A DNA stretch of 64,000 nucleotides, from NCBI GenBank assembly GCA_035561135.1, contig DATMYA010000072.1, positions 1-64,000 on the forward strand, written 5' to 3'. Source of the DNA: Clostridia bacterium. GTDB lineage: Bacteria > Acidobacteriota > Terriglobia > Terriglobales > Acidobacteriaceae. The notes beneath the pieces are model-generated. The model did no database searches and was not told the DNA's origin. It saw nothing but the letters and a program-made list of their open reading frames with translations. Positions 46,602 through 56,595 of the stretch are shown piece after piece; the stretch's first letter is position 1, and each line of letters begins with the position of its first letter. Made by a program: the position numbers and the translations under genes.

Positions 46602-47987
46602 ATGGACGTTAAAGGAAAACGCGTACTTGTGGTGGGGCTTGGGAAGTCTGGTGTCGCCTCGTCTTTGTTCCTTCAGGCGCGCGACGCTCGCGTAACCGTC
46701 TCGGACGCGAAGTCAGAGGAGCAACTGCGGCAGGAAATTCCCGCGCTGCTCGATAAAGGCATCGTCGTCGAAACTGGAAAACATGGCGAGCGCACATTTC
46801 GTGATCAGGACATGATCGTCATCAGCCCTGGCGTCCCGTTCGATGTTCCGCAGCTTGAGCAAGCGCGCCGCCTGGGCGTTCCTGTAATCGGAGAGATCGA
46901 ACTGGCAGCTCGATACCTGCAGGGCCAGATCGTCGCCATCACCGGATCGAACGGCAAAACAACGACCACCACGCTGACCGGTGAAGTTATCGCCGCAGGC
47001 GGGGGCAAGGCTCTCGTCGGCGGAAACATTGGAACCCCCGCCATCACCTTCGTCGAGCAATCTTCGCCGGAAACCTGGGTTGTGCTGGAAATCTCCAGCT
47101 TCCAACTGGAGACAATCGAGACCTTCCGTCCGCACATTGCGGCCGTGCTCAACGTTACCCCCGACCATCTCGACCGCCACGGTTCCATGGAGAACTACAT
47201 CACGGCGAAGGCGCGAATCTTCGAAAACCAGGGTGCAGAAGATTTTGCAGTCCTGAACGCCGATGATCCTATCTGTGTTGCGATGGCGCAGGGACTCAGG
47301 CCGCAGACGTACTGGTTCAGCCGTAAGCGCGAGGTTGAGCGCGGAGCATTTGTCCGCAATGGCGGGATCGTGTTCCGTGGCGCGGATGGCGAACACGAGA
47401 TCATGCCGGCTTCGGAGATGACGTTGAAAGGCGCTCACAACCTGGAGAATGTACTCTCGGCGGTTGTCATGGGCATGATTGCCGGAATTGAGCCTGCGAA
47501 GATTCGCCGCGCCGTGAAGGACTTCAAGGCCGTCGAACATCGCCTGGAGTACGTAACGACGATCAGGGGCGTGCAGTACTTCAACGACTCAAAAGCTACG
47601 AACGTGGACGCCACGATCAAAGCGCTGGAGTCGTTTCCCGGAAACATCCACATCATCCTGGGCGGCAAAGACAAGGGTTCCGACTACGCGGTGCTCAGCG
47701 ATTTGCTACGCGAGCGCGTCAAGAAGGTGTACACGATCGGCGCGGCGGCGCAGAAGATCGAGTCCCAGATTGCGGGCGTGGTGGAGATCGTAAGCGCAGC
47801 AACTCTTGAGAGCGCGGTGCGGCGAGCCGCTGAGATTGCCGAGGCCGGAGACATCGTGCTGCTCGCTCCCGCTTGCGCCAGCTTCGATCAGTTCCAGAGC
47901 TACGAGCAACGTGGTCGTGCCTTCAAAGAGACGGTGCACGCGCTGGCCGCGCGCGAAGCTGCGGGTAAGCAGGGAGGCCGCGTCTAG
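46602..47987 (+). CDS. murD: UDP-MurNAc-L-Ala:D-Glu ligase
   Basis: MurD adds D-glutamate as the second stem residue. The 461 residues show the N-terminal UDP domain (VLVVGLGKSGVA), the ATP site ITGSNGKTTTTT, NVTPDHLDRHGSMENY and FNDSKATN. Its stop at 47987 is directly followed by the ftsW ATG. Confidence 0.96.
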   Translation: MDVKGKRVLVVGLGKSGVASSLFLQARDARVTVSDAKSEEQLRQEIPALLDKGIVVETGKHGERTFRDQDMIVISPGVPFDVPQLEQARRLGVPVIGEIELAARYLQGQIVAITGSNGKTTTTTLTGEVIAAGGGKALVGGNIGTPAITFVEQSSPETWVVLEISSFQLETIETFRPHIAAVLNVTPDHLDRHGSMENYITAKARIFENQGAEDFAVLNADDPICVAMAQGLRPQTYWFSRKREVERGAFVRNGGIVFRGADGEHEIMPASEMTLKGAHNLENVLSAVVMGMIAGIEPAKIRRAVKDFKAVEHRLEYVTTIRGVQYFNDSKATNVDATIKALESFPGNIHIILGGKDKGSDYAVLSDLLRERVKKVYTIGAAAQKIESQIAGVVEIVSAATLESAVRRAAEIAEAGDIVLLAPACASFDQFQSYEQRGRAFKETVHALAAREAAGKQGGRV

Positions 47988-49079
47988 ATGGCCAAGCGCG
48001 TCAGTGCAGACAAGTGGCTGTTCTCGGTCACACTGCTGCTCGTCTTCATCGGCTTGGTCATGGTCTTCAGCGCCTCGGCCGTGATCGCCAAGGAGCGCTT
48101 CGGTTCGCCGTACAACTTTCTCCTGCGCCAGTTCGTTTGGGCTATTGGCGGCATGATCTCCATGTTCATCCTGATGAATGTGGACTACAAGCGCTACAAG
48201 GCCCCGGCGGTCGTCTTCAGTTTTCTCGGGATCACCACGATCCTGCTGTTGGCCGTGTTTGCGCTCGACCGGTCACACAACACGCATCGCTGGCTCAAGC
48301 TCGGAGCATTTTCGTTTCAACCGTCGGAGCTTGCGAAACCGGCGCTCATCCTTTTTCTCGCTTACTTCCTGGAGACACGCACAAAGACCATCAAGGATTG
48401 GCGACATACCCTGCTGCCGGCCGTCATTCCTACCGTGATTTTTACCGCATTGATTGTCGCCGAGCCTGACCTGGGTACGGCGATCATGTGCTGGGCGATC
48501 ACCGGGGCGGTGCTGTTTGCGGCAGGCATGCAATTCCGATACTACGGTTATGCCGCGCTGGCAGCGATGCTGCCGCTCTGGGTGCTGATCTTCCGCACTC
48601 CATGGCGTTACAAACGCATCCTCGCCTTCATCGATCCTTATGCCGATCCGCTGGGAACGGGCTTTCACATAATCCAGTCCCTCATCGCTGTCGGAACCGG
48701 CGGAGTGACCGGCCTGGGCCTGATGGAAGGGAAGCAGAAGCTCTTCTATCTTCCTGAACCGCAGACCGACTTCATCTTCGCCGTGATCAGTGAAGAGTTC
48801 GGGCTGATTGGCTCGGTTGCCGTCGTCCTGCTGTTTGGGATCTTCTGCTGGCGCGGCTTGCGCGCGGCGATCAATACGCGCGACAACTATGCGCGTTTCC
48901 TTGTCAGCGGCATCACGGCGATGGTGGTCATACAGGCATTCTTCAACATCAGCGTGGTTCTCGGGCTGCTACCGACTAAGGGCATACCGCTGCCGTTCAT
49001 TTCCTCCGGAGGGTCATCATTGTTTGTGACATTGGCAAGCGTCGGCGTATTACTCAACATTACGCAGCAAACGGATTAA
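47988..49079 (+). CDS. ftsW: Septal peptidoglycan polymerase FtsW
   Basis: FtsW is the SEDS glycosyltransferase that polymerises lipid II at the septum with FtsI. The 363 residues form about ten membrane helices and have [20 protein letters not shown] and [20 protein letters not shown], both diagnostic. It abuts murD and is one base from murG. Confidence 0.96.
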   Translation: MAKRVSADKWLFSVTLLLVFIGLVMVFSASAVIAKERFGSPYNFLLRQFVWAIGGMISMFILMNVDYKRYKAPAVVFSFLGITTILLLAVFALDRSHNTHRWLKLGAFSFQPSELAKPALILFLAYFLETRTKTIKDWRHTLLPAVIPTVIFTALIVAEPDLGTAIMCWAITGAVLFAAGMQFRYYGYAALAAMLPLWVLIFRTPWRYKRILAFIDPYADPLGTGFHIIQSLIAVGTGGVTGLGLMEGKQKLFYLPEPQTDFIFAVISEEFGLIGSVAVVLLFGIFCWRGLRAAINTRDNYARFLVSGITAMVVIQAFFNISVVLGLLPTKGIPLPFISSGGSSLFVTLASVGVLLNITQQTD

Positions 49080-49080
49080 T

Positions 49081-50172
49081 ATGCGCGCGATTCTGGCAGG
49101 CGGAGGAACCGGTGGACACGTCATTCCCGCACTCGCTATTGCGAACGAGTTGCGTGAGCAATATAACGCGCAAGTGATCTTCGTGGGCACGGCTCGCGGC
49201 ATGGAGACGCGCCTGGTTCCGGCTGCCGGCTATGAACTTAAGCTGGTGGAAGTCGGTGCGCTGAAGCGTGTCAGCCTGGCAACCCGGTTGAAAACCGTGA
49301 CCGCCCTGCCGCGTGCCATTGCCGCCGCGTGGCGCATTATTGACGATTTCCGCCCTGATGTCGTTATCGGCGTCGGCGGTTACGCCTCAGGGCCAGCCAT
49401 GCTGGCTGCCTCCTTTAAGGGCCTGCCGACTGTGGTGTTTGAGCCCAACGTGGTTCCCGGCTTCGCCAACAAGCTCGTCGCGCCAATGGCATCGGCGGCG
49501 GCCGTGCATTTCGAGGAAACTTGCCGCTGGTTCGGCCATTGTGAAGTGACGGGCGTTCCAGTTCGCCAGGAGTTCTTCCGTGTGCCTCCCCGTCCGGCGG
49601 GCACGCCTCCTACGCTGCTACTCTTCGGAGGCAGCCAGGGGGCACATGCATTGAATCGCGTTCTGGCAGATTCGCTTGCGTCGCTGAACCAACGCGTGCC
49701 CGGTATCCACATCATCCATCAAACTGGGGAACGCGATTACCTGGAGGTCCAGGCCGAGTACGTCAAGGCCGGCATCTCCGCCGAGGTCGCACCCTTTATC
49801 GACAACATGCCCTGCGCATTTGCTGCGGCTGATGTTCTGGTCTGCCGTTCCGGTGCGAGCACTGTGGCCGAGGTCGCAGCCGCTGGAAAGCCGGCAATCT
49901 TTGTGCCGCTCCCTACCGCAACCGACGATCACCAGCGCCGCAACGCCGAAACCCTGGCGCGCGGCGGGGCGGCCATGCTGATCCCCGAGAAGGAACTCAC
50001 GCCCGGGCGCCTGGTCGATGTTGTAGCGGGGCTGCTTCGTGATCGCAAGTGCTTGCAGCATATGTCCGAGGCCGCACGACGCATGTCACACGCGAATGCG
50101 GCGGCGCACATTGCGCGCATTGCCGCTCGCGTAGCCGGAATTCCTGCGGACGTACAGAGCCAGCACGAATAG
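49081..50172 (+). CDS. murG: UDP-GlcNAc:lipid I N-acetylglucosaminyltransferase
   Basis: MurG converts lipid I to lipid II on the inner face of the membrane. The 363 residues show the GT28 motifs [40 protein letters not shown] and [24 protein letters not shown]. ftsW lies one base upstream; murC follows after 57 bases. Confidence 0.96.
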   Translation: MRAILAGGGTGGHVIPALAIANELREQYNAQVIFVGTARGMETRLVPAAGYELKLVEVGALKRVSLATRLKTVTALPRAIAAAWRIIDDFRPDVVIGVGGYASGPAMLAASFKGLPTVVFEPNVVPGFANKLVAPMASAAAVHFEETCRWFGHCEVTGVPVRQEFFRVPPRPAGTPPTLLLFGGSQGAHALNRVLADSLASLNQRVPGIHIIHQTGERDYLEVQAEYVKAGISAEVAPFIDNMPCAFAAADVLVCRSGASTVAEVAAAGKPAIFVPLPTATDDHQRRNAETLARGGAAMLIPEKELTPGRLVDVVAGLLRDRKCLQHMSEAARRMSHANAAAHIARIAARVAGIPADVQSQHE

Positions 50173-50229
50173 CAGGATGCGCTCCGCATCCCCCTTACGG
50201 ACGTGCTATCTTCATTTTTCGGCACTCCC

Positions 50230-51651
50230 ATGTTCGCGAAAATTCAACGCATACATTTCGTAGGAATCGGCGGCATCGGCATGAGCGGCATCGCCGAAGT
50301 GCTGCTCACGCTCGGCTACAAGGTTTCTGGCTCTGACCTGAAGGCGTCGCCTGCGGTCAGCCGTCTTGCTTCACTTGGGGCAATCACCTCCGAAGGGCAT
50401 CGCGCAGAGAACGTGCATGGCGCGGAAGTTGTCGTGACCAGCTCTGCCATCTCCCGCGAAAATCCTGAGGTCAGGGAAGCTCGCCGGCTGCATTTGCCCG
50501 TCATCCAGCGGGCCGAGATGCTTGCCGAACTGATGCGATTAAAGTACGGAATCGCCGTCGCGGGCATGCACGGAAAGACAACCACGACCAGCATGGTTGC
50601 AGCCGTCCTTGCCTCTGGAGGACTTGATCCGACGGTCGTTGTCGGAGGACGCGTCGATGCCATGGGTTCCAACGCCCGGCTTGGCAAGTCGCACTATCTG
50701 GTCGCGGAAGCCGACGAGAGTGATCGCTCGTTCCTGAAGCTGTCACCGATCCTCTCAGTCATTACCAACATCGATCGCGAGCACATGGATTGCTATCGCG
50801 ACATGGAGGACGTGGAACAAACGTTCCTCGACTTCATGGATCGCGTACCCTTCTACGGCACGGTCGTCGCCTGCAATGACAACGATGCCCTTCGTGCGAT
50901 TCTGGCGCGAGCGGAACGCCGTATAGTGACCTACGGCACGCGCGAGGGCTCGGATTTCCTGGTTGAGTTGCTGGCACGCCCGGCGGGTTCCACTGGGATC
51001 AGCAACGAGTTCCGCGTCAACTTCAAGGGGCAGGATTTGGGGAAATTCATTCTGCGCATCCCCGGTCTCCACAATGTTCTGAATGCGACGGCTGCCATTG
51101 CGGTCGGCATTGGCCTTGATGTCGCCCCCGATCACATTCGCGAGGCATTGGCCAACTTCCGCGGGGTGGACCGGCGCTTTCAGTTACGGGGAAACGCTGC
51201 AGGTGTTGACGTCATTGACGACTACGGACATCATCCGACGGAGATTCGCGCGACGCTTGCGGCCGCGCGCGGTTGCGGTTATAAGCGGATTCATGTCATC
51301 TTCCAGCCTCACCGTTACAGCCGAACACAGCTTTTGATGTCGGATTTCGCCGACGCGTTCCGGAATGCCGATACCGTTTGCGTGCTTCCGATCTACGCGG
51401 CAAGCGAGCAACCAATTGAAGGCGTGAGCGCTGAAAGCCTGGCAGCGCGCATACGTTGCGGCAACGAGCATCCGGCTGACTTCGCCGATTCCTTCGCAAG
51501 TGCAGTCGAGTCCGTCGTCGAGTCTGCGCGTGCCGGGGAGATGATCCTGACGCTCGGCGCAGGCAGCGTCTCCCAGCTTGCGCCACAAATTCTGGAGAAA
51601 CTTGCTGTTCCTCGCCGTACCACAGGAGCTGCGGCTCCGAACCAGAATTGA
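50230..51651 (+). CDS. murC: UDP-N-acetylmuramate:L-alanine ligase
   Basis: MurC adds the first amino acid (L-Ala) to UDP-MurNAc. The 473 residues show VGIGGIGMSGIAEVL, GMHGKTTTTSM, VAEADESDRSF, NIDREHMDCY, DDYGHHPTEI and FQPHRYSRT. I start at ATG 50230; the frame extends to 50203 without an SD site. It is the last recognised mur gene here. murB and ddl, usual next neighbours, are missing from this site. Confidence 0.96.
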   Translation: MFAKIQRIHFVGIGGIGMSGIAEVLLTLGYKVSGSDLKASPAVSRLASLGAITSEGHRAENVHGAEVVVTSSAISRENPEVREARRLHLPVIQRAEMLAELMRLKYGIAVAGMHGKTTTTSMVAAVLASGGLDPTVVVGGRVDAMGSNARLGKSHYLVAEADESDRSFLKLSPILSVITNIDREHMDCYRDMEDVEQTFLDFMDRVPFYGTVVACNDNDALRAILARAERRIVTYGTREGSDFLVELLARPAGSTGISNEFRVNFKGQDLGKFILRIPGLHNVLNATAAIAVGIGLDVAPDHIREALANFRGVDRRFQLRGNAAGVDVIDDYGHHPTEIRATLAAARGCGYKRIHVIFQPHRYSRTQLLMSDFADAFRNADTVCVLPIYAASEQPIEGVSAESLAARIRCGNEHPADFADSFASAVESVVESARAGEMILTLGAGSVSQLAPQILEKLAVPRRTTGAAAPNQN

Positions 51652-51736
51652 TCCGGCTTAACAAAAAAATAAGGAACCAGCACTAACCATCGGCTTCTGA
51701 CTCCGTCTGTATATCAGGCGAATTGAGGAGCAAGAG

Positions 51737-52324
51737 ATGGGACGCAACACGTTGATAATCGCGGTTCTGAGTTCGGCAATAGCGATGGGCGGAGCGGCAT
51801 ACCACAATGCGCTTTACACCGTGACGAACAATCCCGCGGTGTTGTACATCGCTGGTCAGCTAAAGATGATTTCCGGCGACACGAACGCGGGCCTCAACCT
51901 CATCAGTCGCGCTGCGTTGGCAGGTCGAAAACCTTTGGCCGAATCCACGCCGCAAGCCCAGACGCCTGTTGCGGCCGCCTCCGCCAGCAAGTGTATGGAG
52001 TGCAGTTCCGGGCCGCCCCAAGCCAACGTGGTGCCGAGCGATTCCAACTCGATCCTCGCCGCGCGCAAGGACGCTTCCAAAACTCGCATGGCTGACGCTG
52101 TCGTCGTCGAGGTCCCAGACGTCGAGGTGCTCGCCGCGGCCGTATCGCCGACGGTAATCCGCGAGGACTTGGCGCAACTACGTGAAGTAGCTCAGGTGCA
52201 GGTTGATCTTGAGCCAGTACTCCGCGCAAACGCGGTCATGGCGCGCCTGCAAAATGCGAACTTCCCAGACCATCACATGCGCGTTTATATGCGCCATTTT
52301 CGCGGAGCAAAGATCATGCAGTAA
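51737..52324 (+). CDS. Membrane-anchored protein of unknown function after murC
   Basis: The 195-residue protein starts with an uncleaved-looking signal or anchor (TLIIAVLSSAIAMGGAAYH). A Pro/Ala/Ser-rich linker contains CMEC. A predicted helical C-terminal part (about 130-165) ends in DHHMRVYMRHFRGAK. GAGGAG precedes the ATG. It takes the place where murB, ddl or ftsQ would be expected. No family was recognised; it is too short and has no POTRA-like pattern to be called FtsQ. Confidence 0.7.
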   Translation: MGRNTLIIAVLSSAIAMGGAAYHNALYTVTNNPAVLYIAGQLKMISGDTNAGLNLISRAALAGRKPLAESTPQAQTPVAAASASKCMECSSGPPQANVVPSDSNSILAARKDASKTRMADAVVVEVPDVEVLAAAVSPTVIREDLAQLREVAQVQVDLEPVLRANAVMARLQNANFPDHHMRVYMRHFRGAKIMQ

Positions 52325-52419
52325 TCCATTGCGCGGCGGCCTATCCCGGCCGGAACGGTTCTCGTACAATGAACTATTCTTTGGAGCCGAATCGTCAGTG
52401 ATGGAAGCCTGAATTCAGA

Positions 52420-53508
52420 ATGACCTTAAGTACAACTTATGCCGCCCGCGCCGCTGCGCGTTTATTCGCCTGCGTTTGCCTGCTCGCCGCTATGGCGTCG
52501 GCAGCTACTACGCCCGAGCAGCTTATTGAGCATGGCCGCTGGAAGCAGGCGCGTGTCATTGTCGAGCAGAAGTACAAGTCGAATCCGCAGGACGCGCACA
52601 CTCTCTACTTGCTTGCACGCATCCGGTTCGCCTTCGGCGAGACGAATGCTGCCCTTGACTTCGCAAAACGGGCCGTGGCATTGAACGGGAACAAGGCGGA
52701 ATACCACCTTGCGCTTGCTGAGATACAGGGAGAAATCGCGCAAAAGGCCAACCTCTTCAGGCAGGCTATGCTGGCGCGCGGCATCAAGAAGGAACTTGAA
52801 ACCGCGGCTGCGCTCGACCCGAAGAATGTCGATGCCCGCATCGGACTCATGGAGTATTACCTTCAGGCGCCCAGCATCGCCGGGGGCGACCGAACGCGGG
52901 CCCGGGCCATAGCTGAGGAGATTTTCCGTCTCGACCCGGTTGAGGGCTATATGGCTCAGGCGTCGATTGCGCGCTATGAGAAGCAAACAGACAAGCTCGA
53001 AAAACTTTACCTGAAGGCCATCGAAGCCAGTCCGAAAAGTTCTGCCGCACACCTCGCGCTGGCGCGCCTTTACGCCTCCGAGTCGCAGAAGGCCTACGAC
53101 CGAGCCGAGCAGCAGTTGCGCGCCGCCCTCAAGCTTGACTCTGGCCGCGTGAACGCCTATGTCGCGATGGTTTCGCTGCTCGCGCTCCGCAACGACTGGG
53201 TCGCCTTGGATGCGACTCTCGTTGCAGCCGAGAAGAACGTCGCCGATAACCTTGAGCCCTATTTCCAAGCAGCACGCGTGCTTGCCGGTAATGACAGAGA
53301 TCTGCCGCGCGCCGAGCGTTACCTGCGGAAGTATCTCTCGCAAGAGCCCGAGGGCGGCGCGCCGTCGCTTGCTTTCGCGCACTGGAAGCTAGGGCAGGTG
53401 TACCAAAAGATGGGTCGCAAGCAGGAGGCTGTCGCTGAACTGCAAACCGCATTGCGCATGAACCCCGAGCTGGACGAAGCGCGTAAGGAGCTCACCCGTC
53501 TGCGCTAA
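52420..53508 (+). CDS. Exported TPR-repeat protein
   Basis: The 362 residues begin with a signal peptide (RLFACVCLLAAMASAA). A series of TPR-like helical repeats follows, for instance HTLYLLARIRFAFGETNAALDFAKRAVALN and the final WKLGQVYQKMGRKQEAVAELQTALRMNPELDEA. Such proteins act as scaffolds in the periplasm. It follows the unknown murC neighbour after 95 bases. No enzymatic motif was seen. Confidence 0.82.
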   Translation: MTLSTTYAARAAARLFACVCLLAAMASAATTPEQLIEHGRWKQARVIVEQKYKSNPQDAHTLYLLARIRFAFGETNAALDFAKRAVALNGNKAEYHLALAEIQGEIAQKANLFRQAMLARGIKKELETAAALDPKNVDARIGLMEYYLQAPSIAGGDRTRARAIAEEIFRLDPVEGYMAQASIARYEKQTDKLEKLYLKAIEASPKSSAAHLALARLYASESQKAYDRAEQQLRAALKLDSGRVNAYVAMVSLLALRNDWVALDATLVAAEKNVADNLEPYFQAARVLAGNDRDLPRAERYLRKYLSQEPEGGAPSLAFAHWKLGQVYQKMGRKQEAVAELQTALRMNPELDEARKELTRLR

Positions 53509-53771
53509 GCTCGCACACGATTTTCGCGGGTTCCCGATGCACAGTCACGCATACGGCTGGCCGGACAACAGAGAAGAGCAGTTGTGACCAATGGCTGCAT
53601 TGGCATCCTCTTGGGCATGCCGGAAACCAGCGGGAATTGCGATCGTTCATCAATCCTGGCAGCGCGATTCCACGGGATCATCGTGCGTGAGACAAGCGTT
53701 TCGTTCATTTTTTCTGTACTTCTTCGTATCGCGAGTGATTTTTGACCAGCAATTCTCCTATAATAGTGAGT

Positions 53772-54023
53772 ATGGCAAGAGGTTGGGAAAGTAAGTCCGT
53801 TGATGAACAGCAGAGTCTAGCAACCGAAACATCCGTAACCCAAGAAGAGCAGGATCGCATTCGTCACCTTGAGAACGCGACAAAGCTGCGCAGCATCCAG
53901 GCATTGAAGATGACGCGCGCGCGAGTGGTGGAGCAATTAGAGCGTTCCGCGAACGAGCGTTATAACGAACTGCTCAAGCGCGAACTGGCCCACGTTGACG
54001 CACGGCTCGCCGAATTTAAGTAG
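53772..54023 (+). CDS. Small charged coiled-coil protein
   Basis: The 83 residues are rich in Glu, Arg and Ala and are predicted to be almost fully helical (TQEEQDRIRHLENATKLRS, RVVEQLERSANERYNELLKREL). ATG 53772 has TAGTGAG upstream. No transmembrane segment and no recognised family. The frame extends to 53742 without support. Confidence 0.6.
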   Translation: MARGWESKSVDEQQSLATETSVTQEEQDRIRHLENATKLRSIQALKMTRARVVEQLERSANERYNELLKRELAHVDARLAEFK

Positions 54024-54127
54024 CGCGTTCCGAGTCTTCTGTTCCGTTCCAGCACGAGCTTGGCGTGTGTGTGGCGCTTACGGCGTCCTGTATACACGGT
54101 TCAAACTGTGCTAGTGTGCAGTAAGAA

Positions 54128-54781
54128 ATGCATCCAACGCGAGAACAGGCCGTTCATTTTAGCGAAGAAATCGCCAATAGCGTCACTCATGGTATAGGGC
54201 TTCTGCTTAGCATCGCGGGCCTGGTCGTCTTGGTGGTGCTTGCCGCCTTGCGTGGCACCGCTTGGCACGTCGTTAGTTGCAGCGTGTACGGCGCAACGCT
54301 TGTGCTGCTCTATCTTAGTTCTACGCTCTATCACACCGTTCAAGGGCCTCGCGTTAAACGTGTCTTTCGCGTTTTCGATCACTCCGCAATTTACCTGCTC
54401 ATCGCAGGAACCTACACGCCTTTCACCCTGATCCATCTGCGCGGTCCGCTGGGATGGTCACTGTTCGGCACCATTTGGGGGCTAACCATCCTGGGCATCG
54501 TGTTCAAAACTTTTGCCGTGGACGCCTTCGCGATACTCTCGACCGCTCTCTACATTGTCATGGGTTGGCTCGCCGTCTTGGGCATAAGGCCGTTGCTTCA
54601 TGCACTCAATTGGCACGGGTTCCTCTGGCTGCTAGGCGGAGGCATGTTCTACACGATCGGCGTGATCTTCTTTGCCTCGCAGCGCCGGTACGCGCACGCC
54701 GTCTGGCATCTATTTGTGCTCGGCGGAAGCGTCTGCCACTACTTCGCAATCGTCTTCTACGTCATCCCTCCACGCGCCTGA
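54128..54781 (+). CDS. trhA: TrhA/hemolysin III family membrane protein
   Basis: The 217-residue protein has seven predicted membrane helices and conserved hemolysin III positions: SVTHGIGLLLS near the N-terminus, SSTLYHTV, FDHSAIYLLIAGTYTPF in the middle, and HAVWHLFVLGGSVCHYF at the end. The family belongs to the PAQR/CREST superfamily and is linked to membrane energetics; haemolysis is not implied. It is a single gene. Confidence 0.93.
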   Translation: MHPTREQAVHFSEEIANSVTHGIGLLLSIAGLVVLVVLAALRGTAWHVVSCSVYGATLVLLYLSSTLYHTVQGPRVKRVFRVFDHSAIYLLIAGTYTPFTLIHLRGPLGWSLFGTIWGLTILGIVFKTFAVDAFAILSTALYIVMGWLAVLGIRPLLHALNWHGFLWLLGGGMFYTIGVIFFASQRRYAHAVWHLFVLGGSVCHYFAIVFYVIPPRA

Positions 54782-54856
54782 GGTTCATCTCCTAGCGCCG
54801 CCGCAGATAGGTATGTCGTCTGCGGTCACGAGTACCGGGGTGGCCGGTCCCCTTAG

Positions 54857-54884
54857 TGTCACGTGTGCTAGTGACAGGCGTCAC
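54857..54884. promoter_or_regulatory. Palindromic operator-like site
   Basis: TGTCAC-N8-GTGACA (54857-54876) is a perfect 6-8-6 palindrome. GTGAC-AGGC-GTCAC (54871-54884) overlaps it, giving three alternating half-sites about 50 bases before a small membrane protein gene. The protein that would bind it is unknown. Confidence 0.45.
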
Positions 54885-54932
54885 GGCTCGCAGGTAACCA
54901 CGGGGACAGAATCGCTAGGTGGGGGTGTCAGT

Positions 54933-55082
54933 ATGCCAATCCTCGTAATAGCTTTGGCCGTCGCTTTGATTTTTCTCGTCATGGGAGTGCTCGGCATCTC
55001 GGCCGTAATCTCGGAGCAGCGCCAGGAGCGTCGCGCCGACCAACAGGCCAGCAAGCCGAAGGGTATGGTAAAGAGCGCTTAA
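54933..55082 (+). CDS. Small single-pass membrane protein (49 residues)
   Basis: ATG 54933 follows a purine-rich GGTGGGGGTG. The product has one hydrophobic helix (ILVIALAVALIFLVMGVLGISAV) and a highly charged C-terminal tail (SEQRQERRADQQASKPKG). The longer frame to 54672 overlaps trhA and is not credible. The function is unknown. Confidence 0.6.
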   Translation: MPILVIALAVALIFLVMGVLGISAVISEQRQERRADQQASKPKGMVKSA

Positions 55083-55231
55083 GTCTTCGTGCGTTAGCCT
55101 CCGGCGCGGCTGTTGGTTCTGAGGTAAGGCTTGTAAACCACAGCGGCGGAATGAGACCATAAGCAGAGTCGTTCATTCCTTAGCTTCAGCTATCGGCTCT
55201 GCTAAGTCATCCAATTGGCGCGTACGTCCTT

Positions 55232-56326
55232 ATGAGTCCTCGTAAGCCCTTGTTCCTTCTGGTCTCTGCCGCCATTGTTGCGGCCCTGTTGTTTGCGTAT
55301 GCGTGGCGGGAGGAACCTCGGCACGCAGTCCCTCGCGGAACGCCTGTGGCTATTGTCGCGCCGCTGGGCTTGCCTCCTGTCCCGATCCCGGCCGACAATC
55401 CGCCGACAGTCGAAACTATTGCTCTCGGGCGTCGCCTGTACTACGACACATCTCTCTCGATCGATAACACCGTTTCCTGTGCCACGTGCCACGATCCGGA
55501 GCGCGGCTTCGGCGATCCCAAGCCTGTCTCCACGGGCGTAAACGGCAAGACCGGGGTGCGCAACTCGCCCACGGTATTCAACTCGGCTTACTACACGACG
55601 CAGTTCTGGGATGGACGCGCTGCCTCACTCGAGAAGCAGGCGGAAGGTCCGGTTGAGAATCCTGTCGAGATGGCTCACACGCTGAAGGGAGTTGAGCGCC
55701 GCCTCTCCGCCGATCCCGAATATCGTGCGGAGTTCGAGAAAGCCTTTGGTTCCGGCCCTATCACGTTCGAGATGGTTGGAAAAGCTATCGCCTCATTTGA
55801 GCGCACGGTTGTGAGCGGCGACTCTCCTTTCGATCGCTGGTACTACGGACACGATGAGCGCGCGGTCAGCGATTCCGTGAAGCGTGGGTTCGCGCTTTTC
55901 CGCGACACGAAGAAAGGGAACTGTGCTAACTGCCACACGGTCGAGGACAAGCACGCTCTCTTTACGGACAACAAGTTTCACAACATCGGCGTTGGTGTGG
56001 ATGGCGAGCGCCTTACCGATCAGGGGCGTTTCCAGATCACGAACCAGGACGCGGACCGCGGCGCATTCAAAACGCCGTCGTTGCGTAACATCGCGCTTAC
56101 TGCTCCTTACATGCACGATGGAAGTCACCAGACGCTGAAAAGCGTTCTCGACTTCTACATAGGTGGCACAAACTCCAATCCGCATCTCGACAAGCAAATT
56201 CACCCGCTCGGCTTCCTGACGGGACAAGAGCGCGCCGATCTGCTGGCCTTCATGGAGGCTCTCACCGGAACCCTTCCGCCCAATGTGGGGCCTCCGCCCA
56301 AGCCGCAACAGACGGTGAAGAAGTAG
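55232..56326 (+). CDS. Di-haem cytochrome c peroxidase (CcpA/MauG family)
   Basis: The 364-residue periplasmic enzyme is anchored or exported by an N-terminal hydrophobic segment (about 7-25). It binds two c-type haems: CATCH at residues 83-87 and CANCH at 231-235. The family reduces H2O2 with electrons from small cytochromes, or performs oxidations as MauG does. Segments GVRNSPTVFN, WDGRA, KTPSLRNI and YMHDG are typical of the peroxidase group. Confidence 0.94.
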   Translation: MSPRKPLFLLVSAAIVAALLFAYAWREEPRHAVPRGTPVAIVAPLGLPPVPIPADNPPTVETIALGRRLYYDTSLSIDNTVSCATCHDPERGFGDPKPVSTGVNGKTGVRNSPTVFNSAYYTTQFWDGRAASLEKQAEGPVENPVEMAHTLKGVERRLSADPEYRAEFEKAFGSGPITFEMVGKAIASFERTVVSGDSPFDRWYYGHDERAVSDSVKRGFALFRDTKKGNCANCHTVEDKHALFTDNKFHNIGVGVDGERLTDQGRFQITNQDADRGAFKTPSLRNIALTAPYMHDGSHQTLKSVLDFYIGGTNSNPHLDKQIHPLGFLTGQERADLLAFMEALTGTLPPNVGPPPKPQQTVKK

Positions 56327-56595
56327 CGAATTTGCTTGAGAGTTGATGAGTAAATTGCGCTCCGCTGAGGTTGATCTGCTCCGGCAGTTCCAGCGGCGAT
56401 CTGGCTGATGCTTTGGCGGCGTGAAAAGCTAGACGCAGGGTAGCTGGCCAGAATTGAAACCTGCGGGCGCCTGCACGCGTGGTCACAAAATCGTGTGTAC
56501 CCGGCTATCCTGGCCCGTGCGGCAACCCCCACCAACTCTCTCCCGCCGCGCAGAATCTAACTTGCCGAAGCTTCATCCCACCCGAAGGCGTTTGT

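Noticed and set aside
51737..52324. ftsQ assignment for the gene after murC
   Set aside because: The protein has an N-terminal anchor as FtsQ does, but it is too short and shows no POTRA-like segment.
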